Part shown: positions 10,120-26,759 of the stretch, one piece after another
Layout of the letters: the number at the start of each line of letters is the position of its first letter
How positions within the stretch are numbered: the first letter of the stretch is position 1
Assembly: GCF_026151205.1 (NCBI RefSeq)
Contig: NC_087082.1
Coordinates: 2,136,001-2,200,000 of the forward strand
Length of the DNA: 64,000 bases
From: Bolinopsis microptera
Lineage: Eukaryota > Ctenophora > Tentaculata > Lobata > Bolinopsidae
Direction: 5' to 3'
The notes under the pieces: model-generated
Database searches by the model: none
Seen by the model: the letters and a program-made list of their open reading frames with translations, nothing else
What the model was told of the DNA's origin: nothing
Position numbers and translations under genes: made by a program

Positions 10120-13100
10120 ATGACAAATTTTAATAATGCAGCTGATAGGTTTCACAACCTCTGCATTGGTCATTGTAACATTCAAGGAGGGCTTCTCAAT
10201 TTAGCTAAAAGTAATGAACTTTCCCAACTTATTAGAGATCATAAATTAGACATACTTTCCCTAAATGAGATGAATCTTAATGATACTATTGACACAGACA
10301 CCATAAATATTCCTTCCTCCTTCAACCTTATGCGATGCGACAGGCCAAACAGTTCTAGGGGTGGTTGTGGCTTAATGATAAACAAAAAACTAGCTTACAC
10401 AGAATTAGTTATGGATAGTAAGCTTGATAACATTGAAGCATTATGGGTGAAGCTTAAGAATAGCAAGATCAATGTTTGCTGCTTCTATCGCTCTGGAAAT
10501 TATTGCAGTGTTGATAACTTTATTGAATACATTCATTTTTGCATGAAAAAATTGAATGGGAAAAAGGTTATCTGGATTGGGGATATAAACATTGACCAGA
10601 ATAATATCTCATCCACCCAGTACAAAAAATTAGATATGACCTTGAGATGTTACAATCTAGTTCAAACCATTCAAGGGATAACTAGAGTTGCTAAACGTGG
10701 AGACAATGTTACCCAGACTACTATTGATGTAATATTCACTAACTGTTATGCAGATTTTGTCCAATCTTCTGTTCTTGATGAACGTATTGGAGATCATCAA
10801 GCTATTATGTGTGAGATAGATTGTAAAGTACCTATAGCTCCTAAATTTGAGAAGGTTGAAATTAGAAATCATTGTAAACGTAATGTTAAACAATTCTTAG
10901 ACTATCTAGACACCTGTTCTGATTACAGTCCACTATTGGAAAGTACAGATGTTGAAGCTATCACAGCTGGCCTTTGTCATCATATTGAACAGGCATATGC
11001 AACCTTCTTCCCTTGCAAGACCATAGAAAGGCATGAAAAGTTCATACATAAACCTTCTACTGAACTTTTATATGCCATTAATCATACACATTTTCTTCTA
11101 AAGAAATTCCGTAAAAAGAAGGATAAGAGAGACAATGGAAATTGCAATAAATGTGGTACATGTAGCAAATGTATAAAGTGTAATGAGGCCTGGGATTGCT
11201 ACAAGATTCAGAGAAATATTAGAAATACATTAGCTAAAACCTGCAAAAAGGCTAATGTAATCGATGATCTACAAGTTAAAAGTGCCAAGAATGATCTTAA
11301 AGGGATATGGAAAACTATCAAACTGGCATCAAATATGACCCCTGGTACAACTAATTGTCAAACTATCAATGAGAATGATCCTGAGCTATTTAACTTTCAT
11401 TTTGCAAATGTTGGATCAAGATTACAAAATCAGGCCCCCAATATTGAAAGAGTTAGTTTTACTGATTTTTTACCTCCTAGAACTTCTAATATCTCATTTG
11501 ATAGATTCCAAGAAATAAATGAAACTGATATCCTAATGTATGTCGAAACGCTCAAGAATGACAAGGCCTCATATGACAATGTGCCTCTATTTTTACTTAA
11601 GCAAGCTGTACCACACATAGTTGAGCCACTGACCCACATTGTCAATCTGAGCCTTAATACAGGTGTTGTACCAACCCTTTGTAAAAAAGCTAGAGTAACT
11701 CCCATCCATAATTATAAGGCAGGAATGAAAGATGATCCTAATAATTACAGGCCAATATCCATCCTTCCACTTGTAGGAAAACTTATAGAATACTTTGTCG
11801 GCAAGCAACTCACTGATTACATGGAAGAGAACAAACTTTTCATCCGGCATCAATATGGCTTTCGGAAAAATCACTCCACAACTTATCTGATGTACGATCT
11901 GATGGACGAAATATATATGAGTAAATCTAAGTCTTATAAACCAGGAATCATCTTTCTTGATCTTAAGAAGGCCTTTGACACAGTGAATCATGAAATATTG
12001 CTTCAAAAATTGGCATATTATGGAATTGGTGGCATTGCTTTAACCTGGTTTAAGAACTTCTTATCTTGTAGATATCAATGCACTAGGATCAATGGCAATC
12101 TAAGCTCATTTTTAGAAGTTCTGAGTGGTGTACCACAAGGAAGCATCATTGGGCCTATATTATTTAGTATCTTCATAAATGACATCATTTATGCCTGTAA
12201 CCTATCTAAGCCCTTTCTATTTGCAGATGATGGTGCACTATTCTTTGATCAAACCTGCAGAAGCACATTTATAAACATGAAAATAGAACTTATGACAATC
12301 TTTAAATGGCTCAGTGTTAATAAATTATCACTCAATGAAAAGAAGACTGAATTCCTATTGTTTGATTCTGTTGACCAACATGATGAAATAACCATTGATT
12401 GTAATGAGGTAACTTTCACAATCAAGGAGTGCAAAGAGACAAAATATCTTGGCCTCATTCTAGATAGTAAATTAAACTTCAAAAGCCATGTAGATTATAT
12501 TATTAGGAAGGTCATGAAGAGAATTGGTGCCATGTATAGAAGTAAAGCACTGCTACCCATTAAATATAGGAAAATGTTTGCCAATGCACTCATGTTGCCA
12601 CAATTCGATTATTTAGACACGATCTATTGTAGAGCTGGCAAGACAAAACTTGCTGAACTTGACACTCTGTACAAAAAGGTAGCCAAAATAGCTCTCAACG
12701 TTCCAAAAACAGAGAGCAGCCTTAATGTTTATAGAGACATGAAATGGTTACCACTCCATCTTAGACGACAACTCCATCTGTCAAATTATATGTTTAGAAT
12801 CATCCATGACAATTGTCCTACAAACTTTATGAACAAATTTAGTTACATATCAGGAGGTAGTAGGAGCGGCGAAAGCTGCAACCTTTATGTCAATAGATCA
12901 ACATCACATAAAAACTTTCAATACTTGGGGGCAAAATGTTGGAATAATGTTCCAACAGATCTACGAAATCTGCCCGATGTTAAAAGCTTTAGTGATTCGT
13001 ATAAGAAACAGCTACTATCATCTATTACAACAGATCATCCAAGGCACGCAGCACTACGCCCTAAAACACCTACCACCCACAGAAGCAAGATCCGTAGTTC

Positions 13101-14244
13101 CTGGAGAGAGAAAACTAACTCCACCAGAGGGCAACTACCAACTCACGGAAATCCCGTAGAAGCCCTCCCATCTCCATTCCAAAAGCCCTGGGAGAATTCA
13201 GAAGAACAGAGGAAAAGGAACTGGAAAGTGTTCACAGCACTACCAGAGACTCCTATGCTAGTACCCAAATCCCATCCAGCTGTGCCTAACAACCAACACC
13301 CTTTCTCCACACGACCAAGAGACACTTTCTGGGACACAAGCGATTCAGCTAACGAAAGCTCTGCCAAAAGACTGACCGCCCAAAGTGCTATCAGAATGAT
13401 TGACAAGTACGACATATGTACTACCATCTATACTGACGGATCATGTAAAGGTGGAACAAAGGAAGGTGGAGCAGCAGCAGTTATCACCACAGGGTCAGCA
13501 GCTAACCCCGTTATACTGGAGACCATAAAAAAGAAGGGAAATAAGTTCACCTGCTCCTATGGTGAGGAGAAAACTGCACTTACGGAAGCCCTGAAATGGA
13601 TGACAGAGAACCAGAAGTATGATGACACCATCATATGCTCTGATAGCCAGGCATTACTGACTAGCATCGATAGCCTGAACCCAGACACACAGGATATCAG
13701 GAAAACTCTGGAATCACTCCATGGGACAACGTACCTGCACTGGATTCCCGGCCACTCCAACATTCCTGGGAACGAATACGCTGACAAAGCAGCAAAGGAA
13801 GCAGCACAACTCCCGGACCTGGGCCAAGGACAGTCTACAATCTCATACGGAGTTGCCAGAGCAGTAGCAAAGGCTCACATCAAGGATAGCGACCCCCAAC
13901 ACCACCTGGTCTCCCAGACTTACAAGGGATACAACAGAAAAAGAGCGGACAGTAAAATAGAGAGCAGGAAAGACGGAGCGCTGCTAGCACAACTCAGAGC
14001 AGGCCATTGCCTTCACCTGTCCCACTACAAAAATAGGATCGACTCTACAAAGAGTGCAACTTGTCCCCGTTGCGGAGAAGAAGAAGAAACGGTACCACAC
14101 TGGATTCGGTGCCCTGTAACGATCAGGACGAGAGAAGAAATCTTCGGAAAATCTGACTTAAACTTGGACATACTAACCACCAACCCGATAGAAATCCTGG
14201 CGTTTGCTAAGAAGACCTTGCTTGAGGGACCCTTAGACGCCTAG
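10120..14244 (+). CDS. LINE ORF2: AP endonuclease, reverse transcriptase, RNase H
   Basis: An uninterrupted 1374-residue polyprotein. Residues ~10-230 form an APE-type endonuclease (GHCNIQGG, LNEMN, IWIGDINID, GDHQAI). Residues ~420-800 form a reverse transcriptase with NNYRPISILP, HQYGFRKNHST, LDLKKAFDTV, SGVPQGSIIGP and FADDGA. Residues ~1100-1240 form RNase H (TIYTDGSCKGG, SDSQALL, HWIPGHSNIPGNEYAD). A C-terminal CPRCGEEEETVPHWIRCP zinc-finger-like motif follows. It nicks target DNA and primes reverse transcription of its own RNA. The frame has no breaks, so the copy is young. Base composition rises in GC from about 13030, where the RNase H part begins. Confidence 0.95.
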   Translation: MTNFNNAADRFHNLCIGHCNIQGGLLNLAKSNELSQLIRDHKLDILSLNEMNLNDTIDTDTINIPSSFNLMRCDRPNSSRGGCGLMINKKLAYTELVMDSKLDNIEALWVKLKNSKINVCCFYRSGNYCSVDNFIEYIHFCMKKLNGKKVIWIGDINIDQNNISSTQYKKLDMTLRCYNLVQTIQGITRVAKRGDNVTQTTIDVIFTNCYADFVQSSVLDERIGDHQAIMCEIDCKVPIAPKFEKVEIRNHCKRNVKQFLDYLDTCSDYSPLLESTDVEAITAGLCHHIEQAYATFFPCKTIERHEKFIHKPSTELLYAINHTHFLLKKFRKKKDKRDNGNCNKCGTCSKCIKCNEAWDCYKIQRNIRNTLAKTCKKANVIDDLQVKSAKNDLKGIWKTIKLASNMTPGTTNCQTINENDPELFNFHFANVGSRLQNQAPNIERVSFTDFLPPRTSNISFDRFQEINETDILMYVETLKNDKASYDNVPLFLLKQAVPHIVEPLTHIVNLSLNTGVVPTLCKKARVTPIHNYKAGMKDDPNNYRPISILPLVGKLIEYFVGKQLTDYMEENKLFIRHQYGFRKNHSTTYLMYDLMDEIYMSKSKSYKPGIIFLDLKKAFDTVNHEILLQKLAYYGIGGIALTWFKNFLSCRYQCTRINGNLSSFLEVLSGVPQGSIIGPILFSIFINDIIYACNLSKPFLFADDGALFFDQTCRSTFINMKIELMTIFKWLSVNKLSLNEKKTEFLLFDSVDQHDEITIDCNEVTFTIKECKETKYLGLILDSKLNFKSHVDYIIRKVMKRIGAMYRSKALLPIKYRKMFANALMLPQFDYLDTIYCRAGKTKLAELDTLYKKVAKIALNVPKTESSLNVYRDMKWLPLHLRRQLHLSNYMFRIIHDNCPTNFMNKFSYISGGSRSGESCNLYVNRSTSHKNFQYLGAKCWNNVPTDLRNLPDVKSFSDSYKKQLLSSITTDHPRHAALRPKTPTTHRSKIRSSWREKTNSTRGQLPTHGNPVEALPSPFQKPWENSEEQRKRNWKVFTALPETPMLVPKSHPAVPNNQHPFSTRPRDTFWDTSDSANESSAKRLTAQSAIRMIDKYDICTTIYTDGSCKGGTKEGGAAAVITTGSAANPVILETIKKKGNKFTCSYGEEKTALTEALKWMTENQKYDDTIICSDSQALLTSIDSLNPDTQDIRKTLESLHGTTYLHWIPGHSNIPGNEYADKAAKEAAQLPDLGQGQSTISYGVARAVAKAHIKDSDPQHHLVSQTYKGYNRKRADSKIESRKDGALLAQLRAGHCLHLSHYKNRIDSTKSATCPRCGEEEETVPHWIRCPVTIRTREEIFGKSDLNLDILTTNPIEILAFAKKTLLEGPLDA

Positions 14245-17757
<3,513 letters not shown>

Positions 17758-19110
17758 ATCATCTCTTTTTGATTAATTTCAGGGTCCTTGACAAAGTCAA
17801 AATGTTGAACTGATAACTTCATTAATAAGAAGGTAATTTCAACGACTTCGAAATTTTACCTTTGAAAACATTTCTTGTGTTTAGATAAGCATATCTGTCG
17901 ATCACCAACTGAAAATACCACTTTTTACTCATTCAAGTTTCCATTAAATTCATGTATAATGCCATCTAACTGTCGTGGGAAAGCAGAATCTAATCGAAAT
18001 CACGAATGAGCAAAATTCTCACCTTTCGCACGTCCAAACTTTGAGTGGACGTTGCGTGCGCATCCAATATTGAATCACCGTAAATTTTTGCATATTGGTT
18101 TTTTATTTATAGTTTGATAAGCATGCGAAGTTTCGAAAGATTTCAATAAGAAATTACATTACAACGGGACTCCAAAGTAATTTCAATGATTTTAGCAATT
18201 TTCCACCAATTTGGGCGTGTCCCCACGTGTGCAACTTTTTGATTTTCAACTTTTAAGGTTATTTAACGGGCGTATTGACAAGGTAATATGTGAAGATTAG
18301 TTGTATTTGTTCCGTTTTTATACTGTTGTGTAATCAAGTTGGTTCTACCAAAGTTTTTTAGAACAACAACAGGAATGTACCCTTTTACGTATTATAATCG
18401 TTTTTGGCTTGCATATTTGTTGTCGAGTCACATCTCACCCAAATTCCATCTACAATAACAACCATGGATACAGCAGCCTGAATTCAACTGACAATTTATA
18501 ATGAATACGGTTCCCAATGTTGTGAAGATATTTAAGATGTCGGTTGCGTAGGAAAAATGGCAGCAGACTGAAGAGGTAGTTTTAATTTTTAGTTTAGCAT
18601 AGAATAAGTTTGTTATTACCGTTTGAGTATATTATTTTGCCTCCTTATACTGGGTATCTTGAAATGTTGATTTATCGCTTTTGGTGTTTGTAAGTAGTAC
18701 TTATTGGGTTGTATTCCAATATAAGGCCCCTATGAGGGTCTATTTGACTGGGATGGTATTCGAAGAGACTAAAAAAATACTGAGCAGCAAGCCCAGTTTA
18801 GTTTGCACTGTATTTAAATTCTCGTTTTAAAATTCTTTCGACTAGTTATGCTTTAAATTCCAATGAAACGGAAAAAGTTTTCAATGAAACGAAAAGTATT
18901 ATTTTACAGTTTTCCTTTAATCATAGATAAAATAGAGCTTTAAACCACGAAATTGTTAGCTAGAAGTAAAACTTGAGGAAATTTTTTGGTGATTGTTCTA
19001 ATTATTTAAAAACTTATTTTGGTTGTTAGTTTTTTAATTATGGTAAGTGGTTGATTTAGTGGAGTCAAGGTGCAGGTTCTCTATTTTCTTTAGATAAATT
19101 TTCTACTTAC
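17758..19110. other. Non-coding, possible ADH intron
   Basis: AT-rich with no ADH-like exon and no other feature identified. Confidence 0.4.
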
Positions 19111-19112
19111 AG

Positions 19113-19240
19113 TAGGCATTGCTGAGTGGCCAGGAATGAGGGACCAAAACGCTTGGGGCTTATAATGGGCCCATTTACCAAACCACTTCAGACATGGACA
19201 GGGATGTCATTTATGCTTAATTCGTCTGAAAAATGACCAT
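19113..19240 (+). repeat. Dispersed repeat, copy 1
   Basis: The sequence from TAGGCATTGCTGAGTGG to about ATACTGCACTT recurs at 27741-27880 with clear similarity. A linked segment starting TTTTGCACC.AGAGAAA follows at 19412 and again at 28670. Confidence 0.7.
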
Positions 19241-19619
19241 ACTGCACTTTTAAACATTCTATAAAAATCTTTCTAAAAATAGTATAAAAATGAATAAACA
19301 CTAAACACACAAAATAAAAATGTTTATAATCTTATTATAATAAATTTCTATAGAACTTTGAAATTTTCTATAAAACTAAAAAAACCTATTATTTATATTT
19401 ATAATATTTAATTTTTGCACCCAGAGAAAGAATTGTGTCACAGAGGTAGTTTCGGATATTATGTTCATGACAAAGGTATGGGGCTGCTGCAAGTTATATT
19501 TTGCTTAGATATTACCGCTTTTTCTAGCTTAAGTAATTTGGGCAAGGTCACTTTTATAAAGTTTTTGAATTGTGTCGAACGGCTGTTTATAGCTAAGTTT
19601 CCAGTCATTTGGTTCTCCT

Positions 19620-22500
19620 TTACCCTCTTTGAGTGTGAGTGATGGGAATTTTTATGGATGATTTGAGGTGATTGGGCTCTAAACAGGTGAATTTTGTTTG
19701 CTGAGATTTTGTCGTACTGTATTCCTTATTGTCCTGCTCTGTATATGTAGCTGTCTGATGGTTTGTGTGAGGAATTGTGTCTCTTTGCCAAGTCTCTGCC
19801 AGCTGGTTCAATAGAGGGAGTATAGTGATAAAAGGGGTTCTTAATATTTTTCAAAGGACTTGTAGATGTCATTAATACATTGGTTGAAGTACTGATTTAT
19901 GCAACAATTCATGATTCATGAGTGTTGAATGAGGGGTTGTGTTGCTCCTTTTTTGTAGAATTCCTTGCCCAGGATTTTGTACTCCCCGTAGGGTCTGCAT
20001 CGTGCACTAGTTGTAAATTTATCCAAGTATGCTTCTTTATATCCAAACATTATGCGGGCACACTTTTTGTGCTTTGTACAGAGGTTCAAGTTTTTTGTAG
20101 ATGCCCTTCCCCAATGTTATACCATATGCAAGATAGCTTTCATACAGTGGTGTGATTATAGATCTTTTCTGGAGTGATGGGGAATGTTATCTTTTAATTC
20201 TATTTAGCATGCCACTGAAGCTGGCTAGTTTTTTTGCTATTTGCCTTCTATGTTGCGTGCCAGAGTTTAGGTCTTCATCGATTTGTTACACCTATGAATT
20301 TAGTGTCATGTACTCTCCTCCATGGGGTTTGCCATTGATATTGATTTCTTGATCAGAGGGTGTATCTTATCTTTGTTGGATCGAGGGAGTGTTGAGAATT
20401 CAAGGTAAAACATGCTCTTGCCAGTGTTTATGTGAGTTTAGTGGCAAGATGTAGCCGGGTTGTACGGAATTTTAGGACTTCATTGGCTTTTTTGTTATGC
20501 TTGTTTTTACTTTTTGCAGCGGACGAAGGATATTTGTGTCATCAGAAATAGAACAAATTAGATTCTTTTCAGAGTTTGTAAAGATCGTTTATGTAAATTA
20601 TGAACAGAAGGGGGGTGGGGGCGGGGGCCCTAAGAAGCTCCCTTGGGGCACTCCAAAAAGACATGTTAGAGTATCAGATATTTCATTGAGCACACCTACA
20701 TATTGTTTACGGTCGGAAGATAACTTTCCAGGAGTTTGTTGTGCCGTTCCTCTGATCCGTAGGTGTTTAATTTTTTGAGAAGTATTGAGTGATTATCGTA
20801 TTCAAATGCTTTACTTAGGTCGATAAAAGCTTCCTAAAACATGATTACGGCTTTGGTAACTGCTGAATGTGGTGAATAGAGTAGTTGAGTTGCATGTGAT
20901 GCTTTGGAATGACCCCTTTCGGACCCATAATGGCTATCGTGCAGTATTCCCTGACTCGAGAGAAAACCACTAAAGCCGTGAGTAGATACAACTTTCAAAA
21001 AATTTTACCGAAAATTGGGAGAGGAGTGGTAATTGGACGATAATTTTGTAAAGTGTTCTTCGTTATCTTTTTTGTAGATGGGTGCTTTATTTTACCTATT
21101 CTTAAGGATGGCGGGAAAGCATCTGATGACATAAGGTTGTTTGTTGTATTGTATGAGAAAGCACTGGGTGAGAATGTGTGAGGCCTTTTTAATAACAACT
21201 AATGGGGGAAATCTCTAGCTTTGCCATTTGTAGCTCGAAATGATCTGAGATATTTCACTCTCAGTGCAGTCTGTTAAGTTAAATCCGGATTTTGGTGTTT
21301 AGTTTTTGGTTAAAAATTCAAACAAATGAAGGATGTGGCTCAATTTTCATTCACATCAACTTGTTCATTCAATTTCGTTGCTATTTGTGGCAAAGTAGCT
21401 CATAAATTTTGTTGGCTATGAGTCTACGTTCTGTGATGCATACTCCGTCGACACAGAAATTGAGCTTTATGGTTTTTTTTGCATTTTCCTCTTAATTCAG
21501 GATAACTTCCCAAGTCTTTTTGCTGTCTCCTTCGATCATATCTTAGTACAGTAATATTTCTTTTTTTGACTTTTTATACCTTTTAGACATCGACGTTTGT
21601 TTGAAAATTTTGTGTGGAGATCAATATTTCATATGGGATCCTTTTGTGTTTTAAAACAATAAAAAAATTTCTTTTGAATTTTTTCGAGGCTATCCAGTCA
21701 TCTTACAGCTCCTATTTTAGTTGTTATAGCTTCTGAAATTCCATCTGTCATCCAAGGATTGTTAATTGGATTTCTTTTGGAGACTTTGGGTTTATAGTTT
21801 GCAGTTAGAGTCAATTGTATGATGTGAAGTTGTTAACGAAGGTTTAAGTTGGTACTGTTTGCCATGATTCTTCTTTTGGATTCAAGGGTCTGTAATTAAA
21901 GTAGCAACATTTTTCTTGGAGAAGCTGTAGTGTTGGAGTAGCGTTTTGTCTCTGAAGATGTACGTTCTTAGGCATGCAAAGGTTGTACATGGTATGATTG
22001 GTTTGTGGTGGGAATTCATTTCATCAATTACCCAGACATCGTGACGAGTTTCAATGTCGGTTTGGTGAGTATATTGTCTATGCAGGAATGTTGGGAATGT
22101 TTGTGGAGTGAGTGGTAATGAGATGAGCGGAAAAAGAATCCCAATGTAAGAAACAATTTTCAAAGTTTTGAGTTGTGGGATTTGTTCTCTTTAGAAGGTC
22201 AAAGTTGTAGTCTCCCAAAATTATAGATTTTATGTCTTTGGGGAAAGAGTGGACTTCAGGGTGTAGTCAATCATTGAGGAAAACTCTTCCTCCCGCAGTC
22301 CCCTTTGGGGTGATCATAAACCACCCAACATTATTTTTCAGTCCCTTATTAGACAGTAAACAAAGAGTGATTTCAAGGTTTTTTTTATGATTTTTTTTGT
22401 ACTGATTAAAGCTTGTCCGTTTATGGTGGTTGCATTGAGGAACAGGATATATAAACAGGGACACCTGTTCCTTTTGTTTCTATTTGGAATTTTATCATTT
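19620..22500 (-). pseudogene. Heavily decayed LINE (EN-RT), minus strand
   Basis: Reading the minus strand across frames gives LINE landmarks in the right order. ILGDYNFDLL (endonuclease-like) lies near 22200-22240. NYRPITTPLPIFGKIF lies near 20995-21045. GVPQGSFLGP lies near 20630-20660 next to a G-run. An (A)DDTNIL-like motif lies near 20530. Many stops and shifts mean it cannot function. Outer limits are approximate. Confidence 0.75.
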
Positions 22501-24340
22501 ATAGACATGCGAGTAGTGAGTAGATGCTTTAATTTGTAAGATCACCTTTGTTTTGATTAACATTTGTTTCAGCAAGTGCAATAGCTGAGTGTAGGTAAGT
22601 TTTTTGCTTGCTAATTTCTCAGAAAAGGAGTCAAAGGTGGATAGATTTCCATCTATATTGTAGAAACATTGTGCTAAAATCAGAGTTATTAGGGACCTTT
22701 TCAGGGTACTGATTAAAGTTTTTGTATGTAACCTCTTTCAGGTTTCCAAAATTGTGGATGCTTGGTTAATACCGTCAAAAGACTCCTAGAAGTCTTCTGA
22801 AGTAGAAACTTATCATCAGGACATCTTTGTTAAGTCCTATGAGTTCCTTAAAGGGATTGGTTAGATCATGACACTAATATGATGCCAGTTGGTGCATAAG
22901 TGTCCAGAGCCTCCTTGGCTAAATTTTGAAGTTTTTTGAAGCTTAATTTGTGTAAGATTTGGGCGGACTATTTTTGACATTCCAAGTATCCTTGACAAAT
23001 AAGGACGTTTTTGTTGCAGCAGTGCATATTTCTCGTTTGATTGATGGACGTCATTTATCTATAACAGGGTTTGGTGGGCCACCTTGAGTGCGGTTGAATA
23101 TACCTACTGCTTGATAATTTAGTTTACCTAGATTTAAATTGAAAGATGCAGCGTTTTAATAGGACAAACAAGGGGGTGCTGGTGCCTTTTTATTTTGGAA
23201 GGGGGATTTATGGAAGTTCATCTCCAACATCAGTATCTTGCAAGATATAATCTAAAAGATTTGTTTCGCTTGTATAGGAACTTGATAAAACCTTCAACTA
23301 GGTTATCTTTAGGTCACACTGGGCATAATTCTTAAGCAATAATCTATTAAACATACAAATTCTACGGTTTTGTCGTGGTGGATTTTGTGGGAAGTATGGC
23401 ATATGAATATATATTTATTGCTTATAAAGTATTTGACCTTTTGGTCGTTTTAATTTTGTTTTATGGTCATTAGTGCCCACCTTTAGCACAAACATTACGG
23501 TATGATGTGAATTGATAGTGGGTCTAGTGAGTCTAATTGTAGGTGCCCAAGATCTGAGGCAAGGGGTCGATTCACCAAGTTTACCTTTGCCGCTTCGTAA
23601 TGTTATCGGCCCAAGTTAGAATCTCCTATGAGAATATGTGATATACTGTTTTAGCAGTTTTAGTACTAGATCATTTTAACAGTATTTTACCGTAGTATTT
23701 TAGGGCATTTATTAGTGTACGTACATTTAGTTACGCAGGGTAGTGCAAGAGAGTTTTAGGGAGGGAAACAGAAAGTTTATTTTTTAACATCTCTGTGTTG
23801 GTTATCAAAGAGTTTCAGTTTGACAACTCTGTTTTGGCTATAGGTGGATAGTTTATAGATATTGTTAGGGCAGCAGAGAGTTTTAGGGAAACAATAAAAG
23901 TTTATTTTTAACATCTTGTTTCGGTTATCAGAGAGTTTCAATTTACACCTCTGTTGTGCTATAGGAAGGATAGTTTGGGAATTGTTTAGGGATTGCTATT
24001 TTTTAAATACGAGTGGGAGATGTGTTTATACTATCTAAGGTTTATTTAAGTGGGGGCATGTTGGATGGCAGGACAATTTTTTGTTTGTTACAGCAGACGT
24101 TTACAGCTAATGTTTACAGTTAAAGAAAACTAGGGCTATTCGAATTATTTTGACGTGGTATTTGAAGGGAACACTGAGGAATTGGGAATTACATTCTTAC
24201 GGTTTATTCAAATTGAAGTATTTTCCCTCTTGTCACCTTGCTGAACAAAATTAAGGAAAAAAGAGCTTTTATCAATGGAGCCTGATTTGATTCTCATTTG
24301 TAAATATCCCCTCGAAAGGTGAACTGAGCATAGATGGACT
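22500..24340. other. Repeat-derived non-coding sequence
   Basis: A degenerate ~100-bp direct duplication (AGAGTTTTAGGGA...TTTATTTTTAACATC) occupies about 23748-23845 and 23876-23965. No coding evidence. Confidence 0.45.
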
Positions 24341-26240
24341 TGTGGCAGTGTCAAGGGAAGGAAAAGGTTGCAAGCAGCGGCTGAAAGCGAAGAAAGAGTT
24401 GAGAAATATCAAGCTGAAACGAGGGGAGAAAATCGTTCCGCACTGGAAGAGCTCAAAGTGCAGGAGAAAAAGAATTAATAAAAGAGGTGTTCGAAGTGGG
24501 CGATTCGGATTTGGAGGAAAACGAGAGCGAGGAATGATCAGACGCGGATAAGGGAAATTTTGAATGCAAAATTATTCCCGAGCAGCTAAAATGAAGAGGT
24601 TTGAAAAAGGAGAAGATTTTTCCATGTTTTGTGAGGAGAAGAGATTTCTCTATACGTGAGAATAACCAGATTGATGAGTCCATTACCTGAATGAGCATTT
24701 GCTCCAAAGGGTGGACGGGACGATAAAACCTATTCGGTTATTGAGGGCAGTCAAGCTGAGTGATAGGGAGATAAAAAAGATCCTGAGCTTTTTTGTGCGC
24801 CTCTACAAGCAGCCTTCTATGGCAACGGAAGCTTTCAGCACTTAAAATCATATGTCTATACACGAAACTGCTTAACTGTCGTCCACACAACGCTTATCTG
24901 CCTTGATGTCAACATCAATAATTCTCATCCCTCCCCTCTAAAAGTGTGATCTACCAGGCGTCTGAGTACAGTATCACTTCCGGTCATCTATAGTAGTCTT
25001 CGTGCTTTGGCGCTCTACCGTTTTCGATGAGGGCCAGCGAAGTCGCCGAATTGTATCTAGACCCCCTTACTTGGATGTAACCAGTGGCGGAAGACAATTG
25101 TCTTTTGGCTCTTTTTTACGAGGAGGTAAGGAGCAAAATTATGGATGCAGCAGCTCCAATTGTTTAGGACAGCTCCGTGCCTTATGTGTGAGCATTTGAG
25201 GATACGTGAATTCTCCTGGCATACCCAGAGAACCACTCTCTTTAGAAGGCGTTGAGAATGATGATGAATGAGAACGATAGAGATATTCCCGTTTCTTCGA
25301 TTATGAAAAAAAACGGCATTTTCTCCATTCCCCGACGAGCCAACCGTCACGACCCTCATTTTGAGGCATCATATATCGGGAGGAGCCAAAAAAGAAAGCT
25401 AACTTTATCAGAGACCTACGGGGGATGGCAGCAGATCGAGATCTTGGTTCGGTTGGGTGTAAAATAGGACAATTGCCAAGGAGATAGCAGAAACTCGTCA
25501 AGACCCAGGACCAGTGCACGATAGAGAGCGAGACGGGTGGCGGATTACAAGACAACGTGCTGGAATTGTAACAAGCCGGACTGTCGAGCTAACTGCTGGG
25601 CGAAAGAAAGATCCGGAGGAGAATTCAAACCGACAGTACAAGGAAATACATGTACATTAAAAGAGATCCATGGGGACACACTACCCCCACCATCCGCAAT
25701 ATCCCCCCCCCCCACCCCTCCCCCCCCCCCCACGTTATGGGCCATGTCTAATCTCCGATTATCCCACGTCCATTCTTCCGTACTGAGAGGGAAACTATAT
25801 AAGCTTCCAGACTAACAGTATTACTCGGGGCCATAATGCCCTCTCCATGCACATATGTGGGGCCCTCCTTTCCTGTAATCTCTATCTGCCTAAGCAGAGG
25901 CTACGGAAACAATGATGCAGGCCCCCCCCCCTACCAACTCGTATATATCCCCCCCCCTCTCCCCCCCCTTACACCCTCCACGGTAATTTTCACCCAGACC
26001 GGCCCAACACGGGTGTTTTCCTGACATTCTTTAAAACTAGAAAGTGGTGTTGTACAGGCGTCCGGGTTGGATCCATACAATTGTATCGCAAATCAGGGCG
26101 TATTCAGAGGGGAATGCTCTAGAGTTACAAACACAGTGGCCCGATATAATAGTAAGGAGGATTGTGGCCAGGACATTGCAGTCAAAAAATATGTACTTAG
26201 CAGATACCGGTGCATGCGTTAGTTTAGTGTATTCGGTTAA
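24340..26240 (+). pseudogene. Degenerate gag/protease relic of a retrotransposon
   Basis: Frames shift repeatedly. A Glu/Lys-rich coiled-coil stretch (~24360-24540) is followed by a cysteine cluster CWNCNKPDCRANCWAK (~25555-25605) like a damaged zinc knuckle. A retropepsin-type active-site motif, YLADTGACVSLV, follows at ~26190-26230. The order gag, knuckle, protease fits an LTR-type element such as Ty3/gypsy. No reverse transcriptase or LTR was found, so the class is uncertain. C-runs at 25706-25730 and 25921-25968 interrupt it. Confidence 0.55.
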
Positions 26241-26759
26241 TTGACCGTTTAATTATTGACGCTATCCACATAGGACCTTCCCGATAAGAGTTGCGGGGCC
26301 TTGCTAATAAACTCATTCCATGAGAGGGGAGATCCCCGAGTAGGTTTAGTTACGAAGGTCAAAATTGCTCGGGACAACGGTCACGCACAAATTTGTGGCA
26401 CTGTGATGTTAATTTCGGAGGATTTCTTACAGGAAACGAACCTACTAAGGAAGGCTTGAAGGCACGATATATCTCCCGGAAAAATTTTTAACAAACTACT
26501 TACGGCCAGGAAACAGTTCATCGATAGAACGATTATGTTGGTAAATCGTTCTTTGTAGTCTCGGTCAAATGTAGCAGTTTCCGTCACGGTACCTGCTAAT
26601 TCGTAGTGTATCTGGGACGGGAAGTTCTATCTTAGAGGAAGTATGGGGTCTTAACTTTGAAGGTGTTGTCTGCGGTAGTCGCAACTTGTTAGAATCGACT
26701 GGAAGTTGCAGTGGAAAATGCAATTGCATGTTCTTGCAACTACAGATACCATTGAGATG

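Noticed and set aside
12887-13787. Additional short ORFs within 10120-14244 on both strands
   Set aside because: Shadows of the intact LINE polyprotein.
25537-26024. Proline-rich proteins
   Set aside because: Produced by C-homopolymer runs; only the cysteine cluster and the DTGA motif carry meaning.
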